44,476 bases of DNA from Halolactibacillus alkaliphilus (GTDB taxonomy: Bacteria > Bacillota > Bacilli > Bacillales > Amphibacillaceae): the NCBI RefSeq assembly GCF_900115465.1, contig NZ_FOWN01000023.1, positions 1-44,476 on the forward strand, written 5' to 3'. The notes under the pieces were generated by a model. The model did no database searches and was not told where the DNA came from. It worked only from the letters and a program-made list of their open reading frames with translations. Positions within the stretch are counted from its first letter, which is position 1. Every line of letters begins with the position of its first letter. Of the stretch, positions 18,631-27,094 are shown piece by piece. The position numbers and the translations under genes are program-made.

Positions 18631-19569
18631 CTAGCTTTCTCGTCGATTATTCGCATGAATAAGAATAGGGTTACTCACTTGTTTTATACGTTCGATAATT
18701 CGACCTGCTTTGAGTACTTCAATATCTCCTCGCGATGTTTGTGATAAATGCGACTCTAATTGAGTTAAATCATAATTCGAACTAAAGAAAACAGGTAAGC
18801 GTTCCATCATTCGGTATTGCAGAATAGACCCAAGCACTTCGTCTCTAAACCAACTCGAAAGAGATTCTGCGCCGATATCATCTATCATTAGCACTGGCAC
18901 TTGTTTAAAAGCTTCAATTTTATCAGAAGTAGAATCATCTTTAAAAGATGATTTAATTTCTCTCACAAACTCTGGCATGTAAATGAGCATCGTTTCAATT
19001 TCACGATCAGCAAATTCATTTGCGAGTGCACCTAAGAAGTATGTTTTACCTACACCAAATGGGCCGTGGAAATAGAACCCTTTTTCCGGCAAACCATTAT
19101 CTAATTGATGAACATATTTTAACAGTGCTTTAATCGCTTGGTGACGATCAGCATTTTCACTATCAATTGTTTCGATACGCGCCTCTAAAATATCTTTTGG
19201 CATGTATAAACTCTTAATTTTAGCTTGACGCTGTTTTTGTTTTTCTTCTATTTTAGTATAGTCGCACTTTTCATATGTTAAGTGAAACGTATCTCCCTTA
19301 ACATTTAAAATAGGCTTATAACCTGGTAGAACATTATTTATGCAACCATTATCCGGACAATTGATGCAGTCTCTATTTTGAGAGTAATACTCATACAATG
19401 TCATGAGTTGTCGGTCAATAGCTTTACTATCTATCTCATCATTCGCATCAATAATTCTCTTTATTTCAGCATCTTGTAGAATTTCCCGCTTCATTTTCTG
19501 ATATGTTTCTTGAAAGGATTGATTTTTTTTCATCCATTTTTTTAACGGCACATTGATCGGTTCCATCAT
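18631..19569 (-). CDS. dnaI: Primosomal protein DnaI (helicase loader)
   Basis: AAA+ ATPase that loads the replicative helicase DnaC (B. subtilis naming) during initiation. The 312-residue protein has an N-terminal helicase-binding domain with a cysteine cluster (CINC and a following GC near residues 68-76) typical of its zinc-binding fold, and a C-terminal AAA+ domain with Walker A GPFGVGKT, Walker B VLMIDDIGAE, and sensor-like SSNYDL. The start is ATG 19567-19569, directly after AAGGTGGTGA; the next codon is also ATG. It follows dnaB by 62 bases, the standard pair. Confidence 0.94.
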   Translation of the reverse strand: MMEPINVPLKKWMKKNQSFQETYQKMKREILQDAEIKRIIDANDEIDSKAIDRQLMTLYEYYSQNRDCINCPDNGCINNVLPGYKPILNVKGDTFHLTYEKCDYTKIEEKQKQRQAKIKSLYMPKDILEARIETIDSENADRHQAIKALLKYVHQLDNGLPEKGFYFHGPFGVGKTYFLGALANEFADREIETMLIYMPEFVREIKSSFKDDSTSDKIEAFKQVPVLMIDDIGAESLSSWFRDEVLGSILQYRMMERLPVFFSSNYDLTQLESHLSQTSRGDIEVLKAGRIIERIKQVSNPILIHANNRRES

Positions 19570-19631
19570 TTCACCACCTTGTTTTTTTGCTCACATGATC
19601 ATTAAATCGCGTTTATTACCCACATTAATAA

Positions 19632-20996
19632 TTATTTATTTTTCTTTGCTTGAAAAGATTTTAAAAGCGCATCAATTTCCTCATTACTTTCCTTTGTCGC
19701 TTCATTTGATAGTTGCTGATTTATTTGATTTGATTTTTGCTTTTTAAACCAATCAGGTACCACAGCTTCACGTCCAGTTTTTCTTTTCGGATAATTCTTT
19801 TTAAAATCATTTGATTGATATTTCGTATGCTCTTCTTTAGCTAATGCCATTGCATCTTTCACCGTAGTGACTTTCTTTCTCGACCAGTGACTCGCGATTT
19901 TTTCTAAATATGCACGCGATAGCTTCATATCTGATTTTAGCATAACATAATGAATCAGCACATTCATAACCCCTGGCTTTAATTGTTGCTTTTCCATAAT
20001 ATCAGCGATCATTTTTATGTCTTGTGCGGAAGCTTTAGCACCGCCTGATAAATCCTCAAGAAATTCTTTCGGACTAATTGTTTCCATGCGATCAATAAAC
20101 TGGGCTTTTTTCGATAACGGCTTCGTTGATGTTTGATTTGTTGATCCTTGTGTCTTTATACGTTCCCGTTGTACAATCACTTGTTGCTTAGACGGCTGGA
20201 CATCCATTGCATCAAGACACGCTTCTTTAAATGCCTCTTTATCTAACCTGTGTTCTGAATCAATCGACCACAAAAGAAGTTTGTCTACTTCACTATTTGA
20301 TAACCCATATAAAACAGCCATCTGATTAATAAATTGTTGGTGTTCTCTTGTTAAAATAACGTCAACATCTAACATGCGCGCCTGTAAATTTTGACTGAGC
20401 CAGTCAAAATCAATAACCGTATCTTCAATCCAGTTCATTTTAGATTGGGCTGATATTTTTAGCTCTTTATCCTCTGTCTCCTGTTGATTCCCTATATCAA
20501 CAGGTTGATGTAAAAACACATCCGAAAACGTTTTTGTCACATTTTCACCTGAGGTTTCAAATGCCGTCCGTTCTAAAATCTTTGTTTTTAACGAATGAAA
20601 TTTTTGTTTACCAATTTGATGATACAACATTTGACCAAGGATATCATCGGACATAAAGCCAACCGGTGTCATCGGTGCTTTTAAATAAAAATCATATAAT
20701 GTTTGGTTATCATCTTCATAACGAAATGTCTCTAATAAACCAATCGCTTCAATTTTCTGTCGTGCATCATAAATTGATGTCAGTGATTGATTTAATAATT
20801 GCATTAAATAATGATGCGAGTGACGATCATGAAACGCAATCTGATGATACAATGTCATATATAAACTGAGTGCTTCGATTCCGATAACCGGTTGATATAA
20901 CTGATACAACGCTTGATATTGTTCATCTGATAAATCAAACATTTTCGTTGTGCGATAGCCATCCGCAGGTAATACCTTTCCAATGGATTGATGCAT
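19632..20996 (-). CDS. dnaB: Replication initiation and membrane attachment protein DnaB
   Basis: Firmicutes DnaB (not the helicase) acts with DnaD and DnaI to bring the helicase to oriC and to restart sites, and links origins to the membrane. The 454-residue protein carries DnaB/DnaD-type domains: an N-terminal winged-helix region (about 10-130) and C-terminal helical domains including the YLEKIASHWSRKKV segment typical of DnaD-like proteins. A basic, low-complexity tail follows. The ATG at 20994-20996 is chosen; a TTG just upstream is also possible. A terminator separates it from nrdR, so it is probably transcribed with dnaI. Confidence 0.92.
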   Translation of the reverse strand: MHQSIGKVLPADGYRTTKMFDLSDEQYQALYQLYQPVIGIEALSLYMTLYHQIAFHDRHSHHYLMQLLNQSLTSIYDARQKIEAIGLLETFRYEDDNQTLYDFYLKAPMTPVGFMSDDILGQMLYHQIGKQKFHSLKTKILERTAFETSGENVTKTFSDVFLHQPVDIGNQQETEDKELKISAQSKMNWIEDTVIDFDWLSQNLQARMLDVDVILTREHQQFINQMAVLYGLSNSEVDKLLLWSIDSEHRLDKEAFKEACLDAMDVQPSKQQVIVQRERIKTQGSTNQTSTKPLSKKAQFIDRMETISPKEFLEDLSGGAKASAQDIKMIADIMEKQQLKPGVMNVLIHYVMLKSDMKLSRAYLEKIASHWSRKKVTTVKDAMALAKEEHTKYQSNDFKKNYPKRKTGREAVVPDWFKKQKSNQINQQLSNEATKESNEEIDALLKSFQAKKNK

Positions 20997-21055
20997 CAAA
21001 TTCGTCCTTTCTCATATTAATCTTTCTTTAGTGCTTGCGTTCTATCCTAATGAAA

Positions 21056-21075
21056 AATGAGCCGAGCGGCTCATT
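21056..21075 (-). terminator. nrdR terminator
   Basis: AATGAGCC and GGCTCATT form a perfect eight-base-pair stem with a four-base loop; on the minus strand TTTTTCATT follows. It lies between nrdR and dnaB. Confidence 0.8.
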
Positions 21076-21129
21076 ACTAGTGTTGGAACATATAGTGTGA
21101 AAATAAGTAAGTTTAAAACCTTGACTACC

Positions 21130-21594
21130 TTATGATTCTTTATCATCTTGAATAAGCTCTTTTAATTCATCTAAAAAGACATTAATATCCTTAAATTGTC
21201 GATACACAGAAGCAAATCTTACATAGGCCACTTCGTCAATTTGACTTAAACCTTCCATGACAAGTTCACCGATATCATTACTCTCTACTTCTGACTGTCC
21301 TCGTCCACGCAGGGTTCTTTCAACATCTAAAGCCAATGTTTCTAGTTGTTCAAGTGCTACCGGTCGTTTCTCACAAGCTTTCATTAAGCCTCGCACAAGT
21401 TTTTCGCGACTAAACGTCTCTCGTACACCCTCTTTTTTCACAACAATAAGCGGCATTTCTTCAATGCGCTCAAAGGTTGTAAAACGATGCGAACAAGCTT
21501 CACATTCGCGTCGACGTCTGATAGCTTGATTATCTTCAATGGGTCGGGAATCTAATACCCGAGTATGCTTATCTTGGCAGTTAGGACATCGCAT
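21130..21594 (-). CDS. nrdR: Transcriptional repressor NrdR
   Basis: Nucleotide-sensing repressor of ribonucleotide reductase genes; it binds NrdR boxes when its ATP cone holds dATP and ATP. The 154-residue protein is full length, with a zinc ribbon formed by cysteines 3, 6, 31 and 34 (MRCPNC ... CEAC) and the RRRR segment between them, then an ATP cone from about residue 49 containing [15 protein letters not shown]. It is the usual neighbour of dnaB-dnaI in Bacillaceae. No ribonucleotide reductase gene lies in this window. Confidence 0.96.
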   Translation of the reverse strand: MRCPNCQDKHTRVLDSRPIEDNQAIRRRRECEACSHRFTTFERIEEMPLIVVKKEGVRETFSREKLVRGLMKACEKRPVALEQLETLALDVERTLRGRGQSEVESNDIGELVMEGLSQIDEVAYVRFASVYRQFKDINVFLDELKELIQDDKES

Positions 21595-21635
21595 CGTTAA
21601 ACCCCTCCTTATAAATATTTGTTATGTTTTGCTAA

Positions 21636-22013
21636 TTAATCAACAAGTTCCATTTCCTGCTTTAAGTCATCGTATAATGTTGAAATTAAGTTGTGGCTAA
21701 AACCTAAATCAAATAGACCGCCTTCAGTCGTAACTGAAAAATCGACCGATGTCCTGAATGGTTTCACCATAATAATGGTTGCCACCACAAAGGCACGACG
21801 TTTCCCTTTATAATTAACTGTAATTTCCCCACGCTCTTGTGACGAAGCTTTAACTTCACAATTGGGGTTCTTTTTAAAGTACGCCATCACCGCATCAAAT
21901 CCACGATCTTTTGTCGTTTTGAAGTATTTACTCTTTAATTTTGGATCCCAATGCTTTTCACTTGTTTCTGAATGATTATTAAAATACTTATTGAATGATT
22001 CTTTAAATCCCAT
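21636..22013 (-). CDS. Conserved cytosolic protein, function unknown
   Basis: The 125-residue protein resembles short Bacillaceae proteins labelled only as cytosolic protein. It starts with MGFKESFNKYFNNHSETSEKHW and has a conserved core with FVVATIIMVKPFRTSVDFSVTTE. It has no signal peptide, membrane helix or catalytic motif that I can recognise; the alternating pattern suggests an alpha/beta fold. It lies between nrdR and speD, with the speD terminator upstream, and is 41 bases before nrdR, so it may be cotranscribed with nrdR. I do not assign a function. Confidence 0.8.
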   Translation of the reverse strand: MGFKESFNKYFNNHSETSEKHWDPKLKSKYFKTTKDRGFDAVMAYFKKNPNCEVKASSQERGEITVNYKGKRRAFVVATIIMVKPFRTSVDFSVTTEGGLFDLGFSHNLISTLYDDLKQEMELVD

Positions 22014-22158
22014 GTTTACACCTCATCATTTACTATTATACATGTACGCACCATATATTTTAACATGTTTATGAGGAGAAAACGATACCAAGTTCTATAT
22101 TTCCATGTTCTTTACACAAAAACAATCAAAAATACCATATTTATTTCATTCACGTAAA

Positions 22159-22192
22159 AACTCCTCTCAGATCGTATTCACTGAGAGGAGTT
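22159..22192 (-). terminator. speD terminator
   Basis: AACTCCTCTCAG and CTGAGAGGAGTT form a perfect 12-bp stem; on the minus strand TTTTT follows. It starts six bases after the speD stop codon. Confidence 0.9.
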
Positions 22193-22198
22193 ATCTAT

Positions 22199-22576
22199 TT
22201 AAAGTGCTTCTGATTTTGGAACTTGAATTGGACCAAGACCTCTTGGTACTTCCACGCGCTCAAGACGTTTGGATTCTAAACTTTCCGCAATATAATCACA
22301 GGCAACATTTGGATCAATAATATCTCCACATGTATACACGTCAATACTTGCGTAACCATGTTCTGGAAAACTATGGATTGTTAAATGTGATTCAGAAATA
22401 ATTACCACACCACTTACACCTTGTGGTGCAAATTTATGAAAAGCTACTTCGCGAATTTCAGCACCTGACTTTAGTGCGGCATCAACAAAAATTTGTTCAA
22501 TCTTACCCATGTCATTTAAAATATCAATATTACAATCCCACATTTCTGCAATTACGTGTCTTCCCATTGTGTCCAT
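22199..22576 (-). CDS. speD: S-adenosylmethionine decarboxylase proenzyme
   Basis: Makes decarboxylated SAM, the aminopropyl donor for spermidine synthesis. The 125-residue class 1B proenzyme self-cleaves between E62 and S63 in [17 protein letters not shown], producing the pyruvoyl cofactor; histidine 68 and cysteine in the VYTCGD motif are also present. The ATG at 22574-22576 is preceded by GGGGGAG. The frame is open further upstream, but that sequence is the structured leader, not coding. Gene gapB, next to speD in B. subtilis, is not here. No spermidine synthase gene lies in the window. Confidence 0.95.
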   Translation of the reverse strand: MDTMGRHVIAEMWDCNIDILNDMGKIEQIFVDAALKSGAEIREVAFHKFAPQGVSGVVIISESHLTIHSFPEHGYASIDVYTCGDIIDPNVACDYIAESLESKRLERVEVPRGLGPIQVPKSEAL

Positions 22577-22724
22577 TATAAACACTCCCCCTAAATTCTT
22601 TTTTGTAAAATGTAAGCATAATTGCCACGGGGGAAAGTTAGTCCAAAGAGGTCCTAACCCTTTAAGCAATCAACTGCACATTTTCATATTGTTGTACATC
22701 ATATCAAAATGCACGCGCAGGAAA

Positions 22725-22753
22725 ATTATATATCGAAATGTTACTTAACGCAA
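22725..22753 (-). promoter_or_regulatory. speD promoter
   Basis: TTGCGT (22748-22753) and TATAAT (22725-22730) on the minus strand have a 17-base spacer. Transcription would start near 22717, leaving an untranslated leader of about 140 bases before speD, with a hairpin (GTTAG / CTAAC) at 22637-22658. Confidence 0.75.
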
Positions 22754-22821
22754 CTGTTTTTTAAAAAAACAATAATTTTCTATCTCTAACAGCATATTTT
22801 CTCATACAGCATAAATTCAAA

Positions 22822-23439
22822 TCAAGCATTCACTTGAGATCCTATCCTCTCATAGTCATGAAATAGAACGTCACATTGTTTGATTGTCGATTCTAACGTC
22901 CCGTTGTTATCAATCACATCATCAGCCCATCGTTTTTTTTCTTCTATTGAAATTTGTGACTGAATTCTTTTTAGCGCTGCTTTTTTTGTTAGTTGATCTC
23001 GTTTCATCAAGCGTTTAAGCTGAAGTGTTTCATTAGTATATGCCACAACAATCCGATCAACTAAGTAGGCTAAATCACCTTCAAATAATAGCGGCACATC
23101 CAGTATAATGATTGGTTCATGGCGCGCTACTAACTCATCCCGAAGTTCTATCATTCGTTTAACAATAGCTGGATGCATAATATCATTTAACTGTTTTCTC
23201 TGGGTAGGTTCATCAAAAATCAACTCACCAAGCTTTGCGCGATCAAGCGTGCCGTCGGCTTTAATAAGATCTGAACCGAATGTCAATTCAATTTGTTTTA
23301 ATGCGGGCTGGTTGGGCTCAACAATTTCTCGTGCAATATAATCTGCATCAATGACAGGAACGCCTTTACTCTTGAAATAACTTAGGACGGTACTTTTACC
23401 AGTCGCGATACTACCTGTTAAACCGATAATCAGTGACAT
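22822..23439 (-). CDS. coaE: Dephospho-CoA kinase
   Basis: Catalyses the last step of coenzyme A synthesis, phosphorylating the 3'-hydroxyl of dephospho-CoA. The 205-residue P-loop kinase has GSIATGKS at residues 9-16, the DADYIAREIV motif that binds substrate, and the lid region with LMKRDQLTKKAALKRI. ATG 23437-23439 is chosen; the GGGGGG stretch is 11 bases upstream, a rather long spacing. It starts 16 bases beyond the mutM stop codon. In B. subtilis ytaF separates coaE from mutM; it is missing here. Confidence 0.94.
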   Translation of the reverse strand: MSLIIGLTGSIATGKSTVLSYFKSKGVPVIDADYIAREIVEPNQPALKQIELTFGSDLIKADGTLDRAKLGELIFDEPTQRKQLNDIMHPAIVKRMIELRDELVARHEPIIILDVPLLFEGDLAYLVDRIVVAYTNETLQLKRLMKRDQLTKKAALKRIQSQISIEEKKRWADDVIDNNGTLESTIKQCDVLFHDYERIGSQVNA

Positions 23440-23455
23440 ACGTAAAATCGCCCCC

Positions 23456-24289
23456 CTATGCATTCATTATCTGACAGACCGGGCAATAATGCGTTCCGCG
23501 ACCAGATACTTTGGTTTTTTCAATAGCCGTAGAACAAACAGAACAAGGTACCCCTGTTTGACCGTAGACATAAAGCGTTTGTTGAAACATCCCCATCTCA
23601 CCACGACCATTTGTATAGCTACGAATGGTCGTGCCACCATGTTTAACGGCTTGATGAATGACTTTCTCCGCTTCTATTAATAGACGATAAACTTCATCAT
23701 ATGTTAACAGATGTCCGCGCGTCATTGGGTGTACTTTAGCTCGAAATAGTGTTTCATCAACATAAATATTACCAAGACCTGCAATCAGTTGCTGATCGAG
23801 TAAGATATTTTTAATGGCACGCGTAGACTTATTTATTTTAGGATACAGCCTTTCAATGTCAACTGCATCGAGATATAAATCTACACCAATCTGCTTCATT
23901 GGTAACCTATCTAACGCTTCACCTTTTTTAAAAAGATGCATTGTACCAAACTTTCTTACATCGTTGTATTGTAAACTGGTACCGTCAGTAAAAGAGAAAA
24001 TGACATGCGTATGTTTATTTAGTGGTGTTTGATCATCGTACACCCCAAATTTACCTTCCATACGTAAATGCGAGACAAATTCCAAATCATCTAATATAAA
24101 CAACAAAAACTTCCCACGTCGTTTAATCTCTCTGAACGTCTGGTTTTCTAAAAATGCAGAAAAAACAAGCGCATCATCTGGTTTTTTAATCATTTTAGGG
24201 TAGCGGACGGTAACGTTTTTTATTTTTTTATTGATAATTAGTGGTTCTAGCGTCCTTCTGACTGTTTCTACTTCCGGTAACTCTGGCAT
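23456..24289 (-). CDS. mutM: Formamidopyrimidine-DNA glycosylase (Fpg)
   Basis: Bifunctional DNA glycosylase/AP lyase removing 8-oxoguanine and formamidopyrimidines. The 277-residue protein has the catalytic N-terminal PELPEVETV (proline 2 nucleophile, E3), the helix-two-turn-helix, and a C-terminal zinc finger with CSVC ... CPVC. It lies 16 bases after polA on the same strand, consistent with a polA-mutM-coaE operon. Confidence 0.96.
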   Translation of the reverse strand: MPELPEVETVRRTLEPLIINKKIKNVTVRYPKMIKKPDDALVFSAFLENQTFREIKRRGKFLLFILDDLEFVSHLRMEGKFGVYDDQTPLNKHTHVIFSFTDGTSLQYNDVRKFGTMHLFKKGEALDRLPMKQIGVDLYLDAVDIERLYPKINKSTRAIKNILLDQQLIAGLGNIYVDETLFRAKVHPMTRGHLLTYDEVYRLLIEAEKVIHQAVKHGGTTIRSYTNGRGEMGMFQQTLYVYGQTGVPCSVCSTAIEKTKVSGRGTHYCPVCQIMNA

Positions 24290-24305
24290 AATTCATTCTC
24301 CATTC

Positions 24306-26936
24306 TTATTTCGCATCATACCATGTCGGGCCATGTGAATATTCTACTTTTAATGGCACAGTTAAAGCAACGGTTTGTTCCATCACTTCTGGTACCAGCA
24401 CTTCCAATTGCGCAATTTCTTCTTTCGGTGCTTCTAGAATAAGCTCATCATGTACTTGAAGCAACACATTTGCTTGAAGATTTTCTTCTTTCAAGCGCTT
24501 AGCTAAGTCAATCATTGCTTTCTTGATAATATCAGCGGCACTTCCTTGAATAGGTGTGTTCATAGCTGTACGCTCTGCAAAACTACGTTGATTAAAGTTA
24601 CGGCTCGTAATATCTGGCAAATAACGTCGACGTTGCATCAATGTCGTTACGTAACCAAGCTGCTTCGCCTCTTTAACTATATTATCCATATATTTTTTCA
24701 CACCAGGATAACTCTCAAAATAGCGGTCGATAAATGCCTTCGCTTCTTTACGTGTGATACCTAAATTTTGCGATAAGCCATAATCACTAATGCCATAAAC
24801 AATACCAAAATTAACTGCCTTCGCCTGGCGACGCATTAAACTATCTACTTCTTCTTCTGACACGTGAAAAACATCCATTGCTGTCTGTGTATGAACATCT
24901 CTTCCTTCTTTGAAAGCTTGAATAAGTTTTTCATCGCCAGCGATATGTGCAAGTACGCGCAGTTCAATCTGAGAATAGTCACAAGCGAATATTTCCCAGT
25001 TATCTTGACTCGGGACAAATGCTTGTCGAATACGTCGCCCCTCTTCAAGCCTTATCGGAATGTTTTGTAAGTTAGGGTCTGTCGACGACAATCGACCTGT
25101 TTGTGTTAGAGCTTGATTGAATCGTGTATGGATTTTACCATCTGGATGAATAACCTTTAGTAAGCCTTCTAAATAGGTTGATTGAAGTTTTTGAAGCTGA
25201 CGATACAACAAAATATCTTCAATAATAGGATGGTATTTCTTTAGCTGTTCTAACACATCCGCAGATGTTGAATAGCCTGTCTTCGTTTTTTTTATCACAG
25301 GCAACTCAAGATTTTCAAATAACACCACACCTAGTTGCTTCGGTGAATTTAAATTAAAGGTTTCCCCTGCGGTGTCGTAAATATTTTCTTCCAATGTTTT
25401 AATGCGCCCTGCGAGCTCGATTTGCATTGATTCTAGTTTTTCTTGGTCAACTTTTACGCCACGTTGTTCCATCTCAGCTAAAATTTGGCTAAGAGGTAAT
25501 TCTAATGTTTCTAATAACGCCATTTGGGCATTTTCATTTAGCCCGAGCTCAATCGGTTCTTTCAATGAATAGACAACATGCGCTTTTCTTGTGATATGGT
25601 CTTGTAATGTCTCATTATCCGGTACAGCTAATTTTTTCCCTTTTCCATATACATCTTCATCTTCTCTGACACCTATTGATTCATAGCGTTTAGCGATAGA
25701 CGGAATATCATGATTGTTTTCTGACGGATTCACTAAGTAAGAACCTAGCAACAAATCAAATGTCACACCCCTTACTTCAATACCCATTCGTTTAAAAGCT
25801 ACCCACATTTTTTTTGCGTCAAAAGTATATTTTTCCATCTGAAGATCTTCAAGATATGCATGAAACGCCTTATCTTTTTCGACTGTTTCTTTTGTGAGGA
25901 AATAATGATGATGCTCGTTACTGATCCCTACACCTAAAAGTGTATCTATATGATACTGTTCTGTCAGAAAATCAACAACAACACTTTCTTTTCCCGTTAA
26001 TTCTATTGACTGAAAATCTTCAACAACTTCAACAGTCATATCTTTTAATGTTGTTGTTTCTTCGACTTGATCAGGATCGATAATTGACATAAGCGACTTA
26101 AACTCCAAAGTTGCGAAGAGTGCGCGCATTTGCGTCATATCATAACCTTTATACTCAGTCTCATCTAATGAAACTTCAATCGGAGATGACCGATCAATTG
26201 TCGCCAGTTGATAGGACATAAATGCATCATTTTTATAGTTGATTAGGTTTTCTTTTAGTTTTTTTCCACTTACCTGATCGAGCGATTCATAGACTTGTGA
26301 TAATGTTCCAAATTGCTTAAGCAATTTGATGGCTGTCTTTTCACCAACACCTGGCACACCAGGAATATTATCTGAAGCATCTCCCATAAGTGCTTTCATA
26401 TCAATGATTTGTTCAGGACGAATATCTAATTGTTGACTTAAGTAATCCGGTGTATAACTTTCCGTTTCACTGATGCCTTTTTTCGTTAGCTGCACAGCTA
26501 TATTTGCCGAAGCTAATTGCAGCATATCCTTATCTCCAGTAATGATGGCAACATCAAAACCTTTTGTTTCAGCTTGTTTAGAGAGCGTACCAATAATATC
26601 GTCAGCCTCATAATTTTCAAGTTCATAATGTTTGATTTGAAAGGCCTCTAGCAATTCACGTGCTATATTAAATTGTTCTGATAACTCAGGTGGCGTTTTT
26701 TGTCTACCACCTTTATATTCTTTATACGTTTCATGACGGAATGTTGTCTTGCCTGCATCAAATGCAACAAGAACATGCGTAGGTGATTCTTGCTCTAAAA
26801 TTTTAAGCAGCATCTTCGTAAACCCAAAGACAGCATTGGTATGTACTCCTTTGTTATTGGATAATAACGGCAAAGCAAAAAATGCTCTATATAACACACT
26901 ATTTCCATCAATTAATACTAATTTTTTATCTGACAT
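24306..26936 (-). CDS. polA: DNA polymerase I
   Basis: Repair and Okazaki-fragment maturation polymerase. The 876 residues comprise an N-terminal 5'-3' nuclease (about 1-290, with IDGNSVLYRAFFA and ITGDKDMLQL), a middle 3'-5' exonuclease-like domain (300-470) and a C-terminal family A polymerase with motif A DYSQIELR near residue 652 and motif C VHDEL near 828. In the exonuclease domain the first motif reads VVVDFLTEQ, lacking the second acidic residue, so proofreading is probably absent, as in other Bacillus-type Pol I enzymes. It starts the polA-mutM-coaE group. Confidence 0.97.
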   Translation of the reverse strand: MSDKKLVLIDGNSVLYRAFFALPLLSNNKGVHTNAVFGFTKMLLKILEQESPTHVLVAFDAGKTTFRHETYKEYKGGRQKTPPELSEQFNIARELLEAFQIKHYELENYEADDIIGTLSKQAETKGFDVAIITGDKDMLQLASANIAVQLTKKGISETESYTPDYLSQQLDIRPEQIIDMKALMGDASDNIPGVPGVGEKTAIKLLKQFGTLSQVYESLDQVSGKKLKENLINYKNDAFMSYQLATIDRSSPIEVSLDETEYKGYDMTQMRALFATLEFKSLMSIIDPDQVEETTTLKDMTVEVVEDFQSIELTGKESVVVDFLTEQYHIDTLLGVGISNEHHHYFLTKETVEKDKAFHAYLEDLQMEKYTFDAKKMWVAFKRMGIEVRGVTFDLLLGSYLVNPSENNHDIPSIAKRYESIGVREDEDVYGKGKKLAVPDNETLQDHITRKAHVVYSLKEPIELGLNENAQMALLETLELPLSQILAEMEQRGVKVDQEKLESMQIELAGRIKTLEENIYDTAGETFNLNSPKQLGVVLFENLELPVIKKTKTGYSTSADVLEQLKKYHPIIEDILLYRQLQKLQSTYLEGLLKVIHPDGKIHTRFNQALTQTGRLSSTDPNLQNIPIRLEEGRRIRQAFVPSQDNWEIFACDYSQIELRVLAHIAGDEKLIQAFKEGRDVHTQTAMDVFHVSEEEVDSLMRRQAKAVNFGIVYGISDYGLSQNLGITRKEAKAFIDRYFESYPGVKKYMDNIVKEAKQLGYVTTLMQRRRYLPDITSRNFNQRSFAERTAMNTPIQGSAADIIKKAMIDLAKRLKEENLQANVLLQVHDELILEAPKEEIAQLEVLVPEVMEQTVALTVPLKVEYSHGPTWYDAK

Positions 26937-27065
26937 ACTCTCACTCCTCTAAATTATTCATCCTTTAACAGTATATACTATTCCTATCTTATCACGTTTT
27001 CATAATTTAAAAAACGAAACTGATTATACCTATATTGTCGCGTCATTATATAATGACCACAGTAA

Positions 27066-27094
27066 AAAGAACAGACCTTTTATGCCTGTTCTTT
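27066..27094 (-). terminator. phoPR terminator
   Basis: AAAGAACAG and CTGTTCTTT pair over an 11-base loop, overlapping the last codons of phoR; on the minus strand the hairpin is followed by a T-run. Confidence 0.8.

Noticed and set aside
22577-22669. N-terminal extension of SpeD
   Set aside because: Not conserved; it lies in the structured leader, and GGGGGAG marks the internal ATG.
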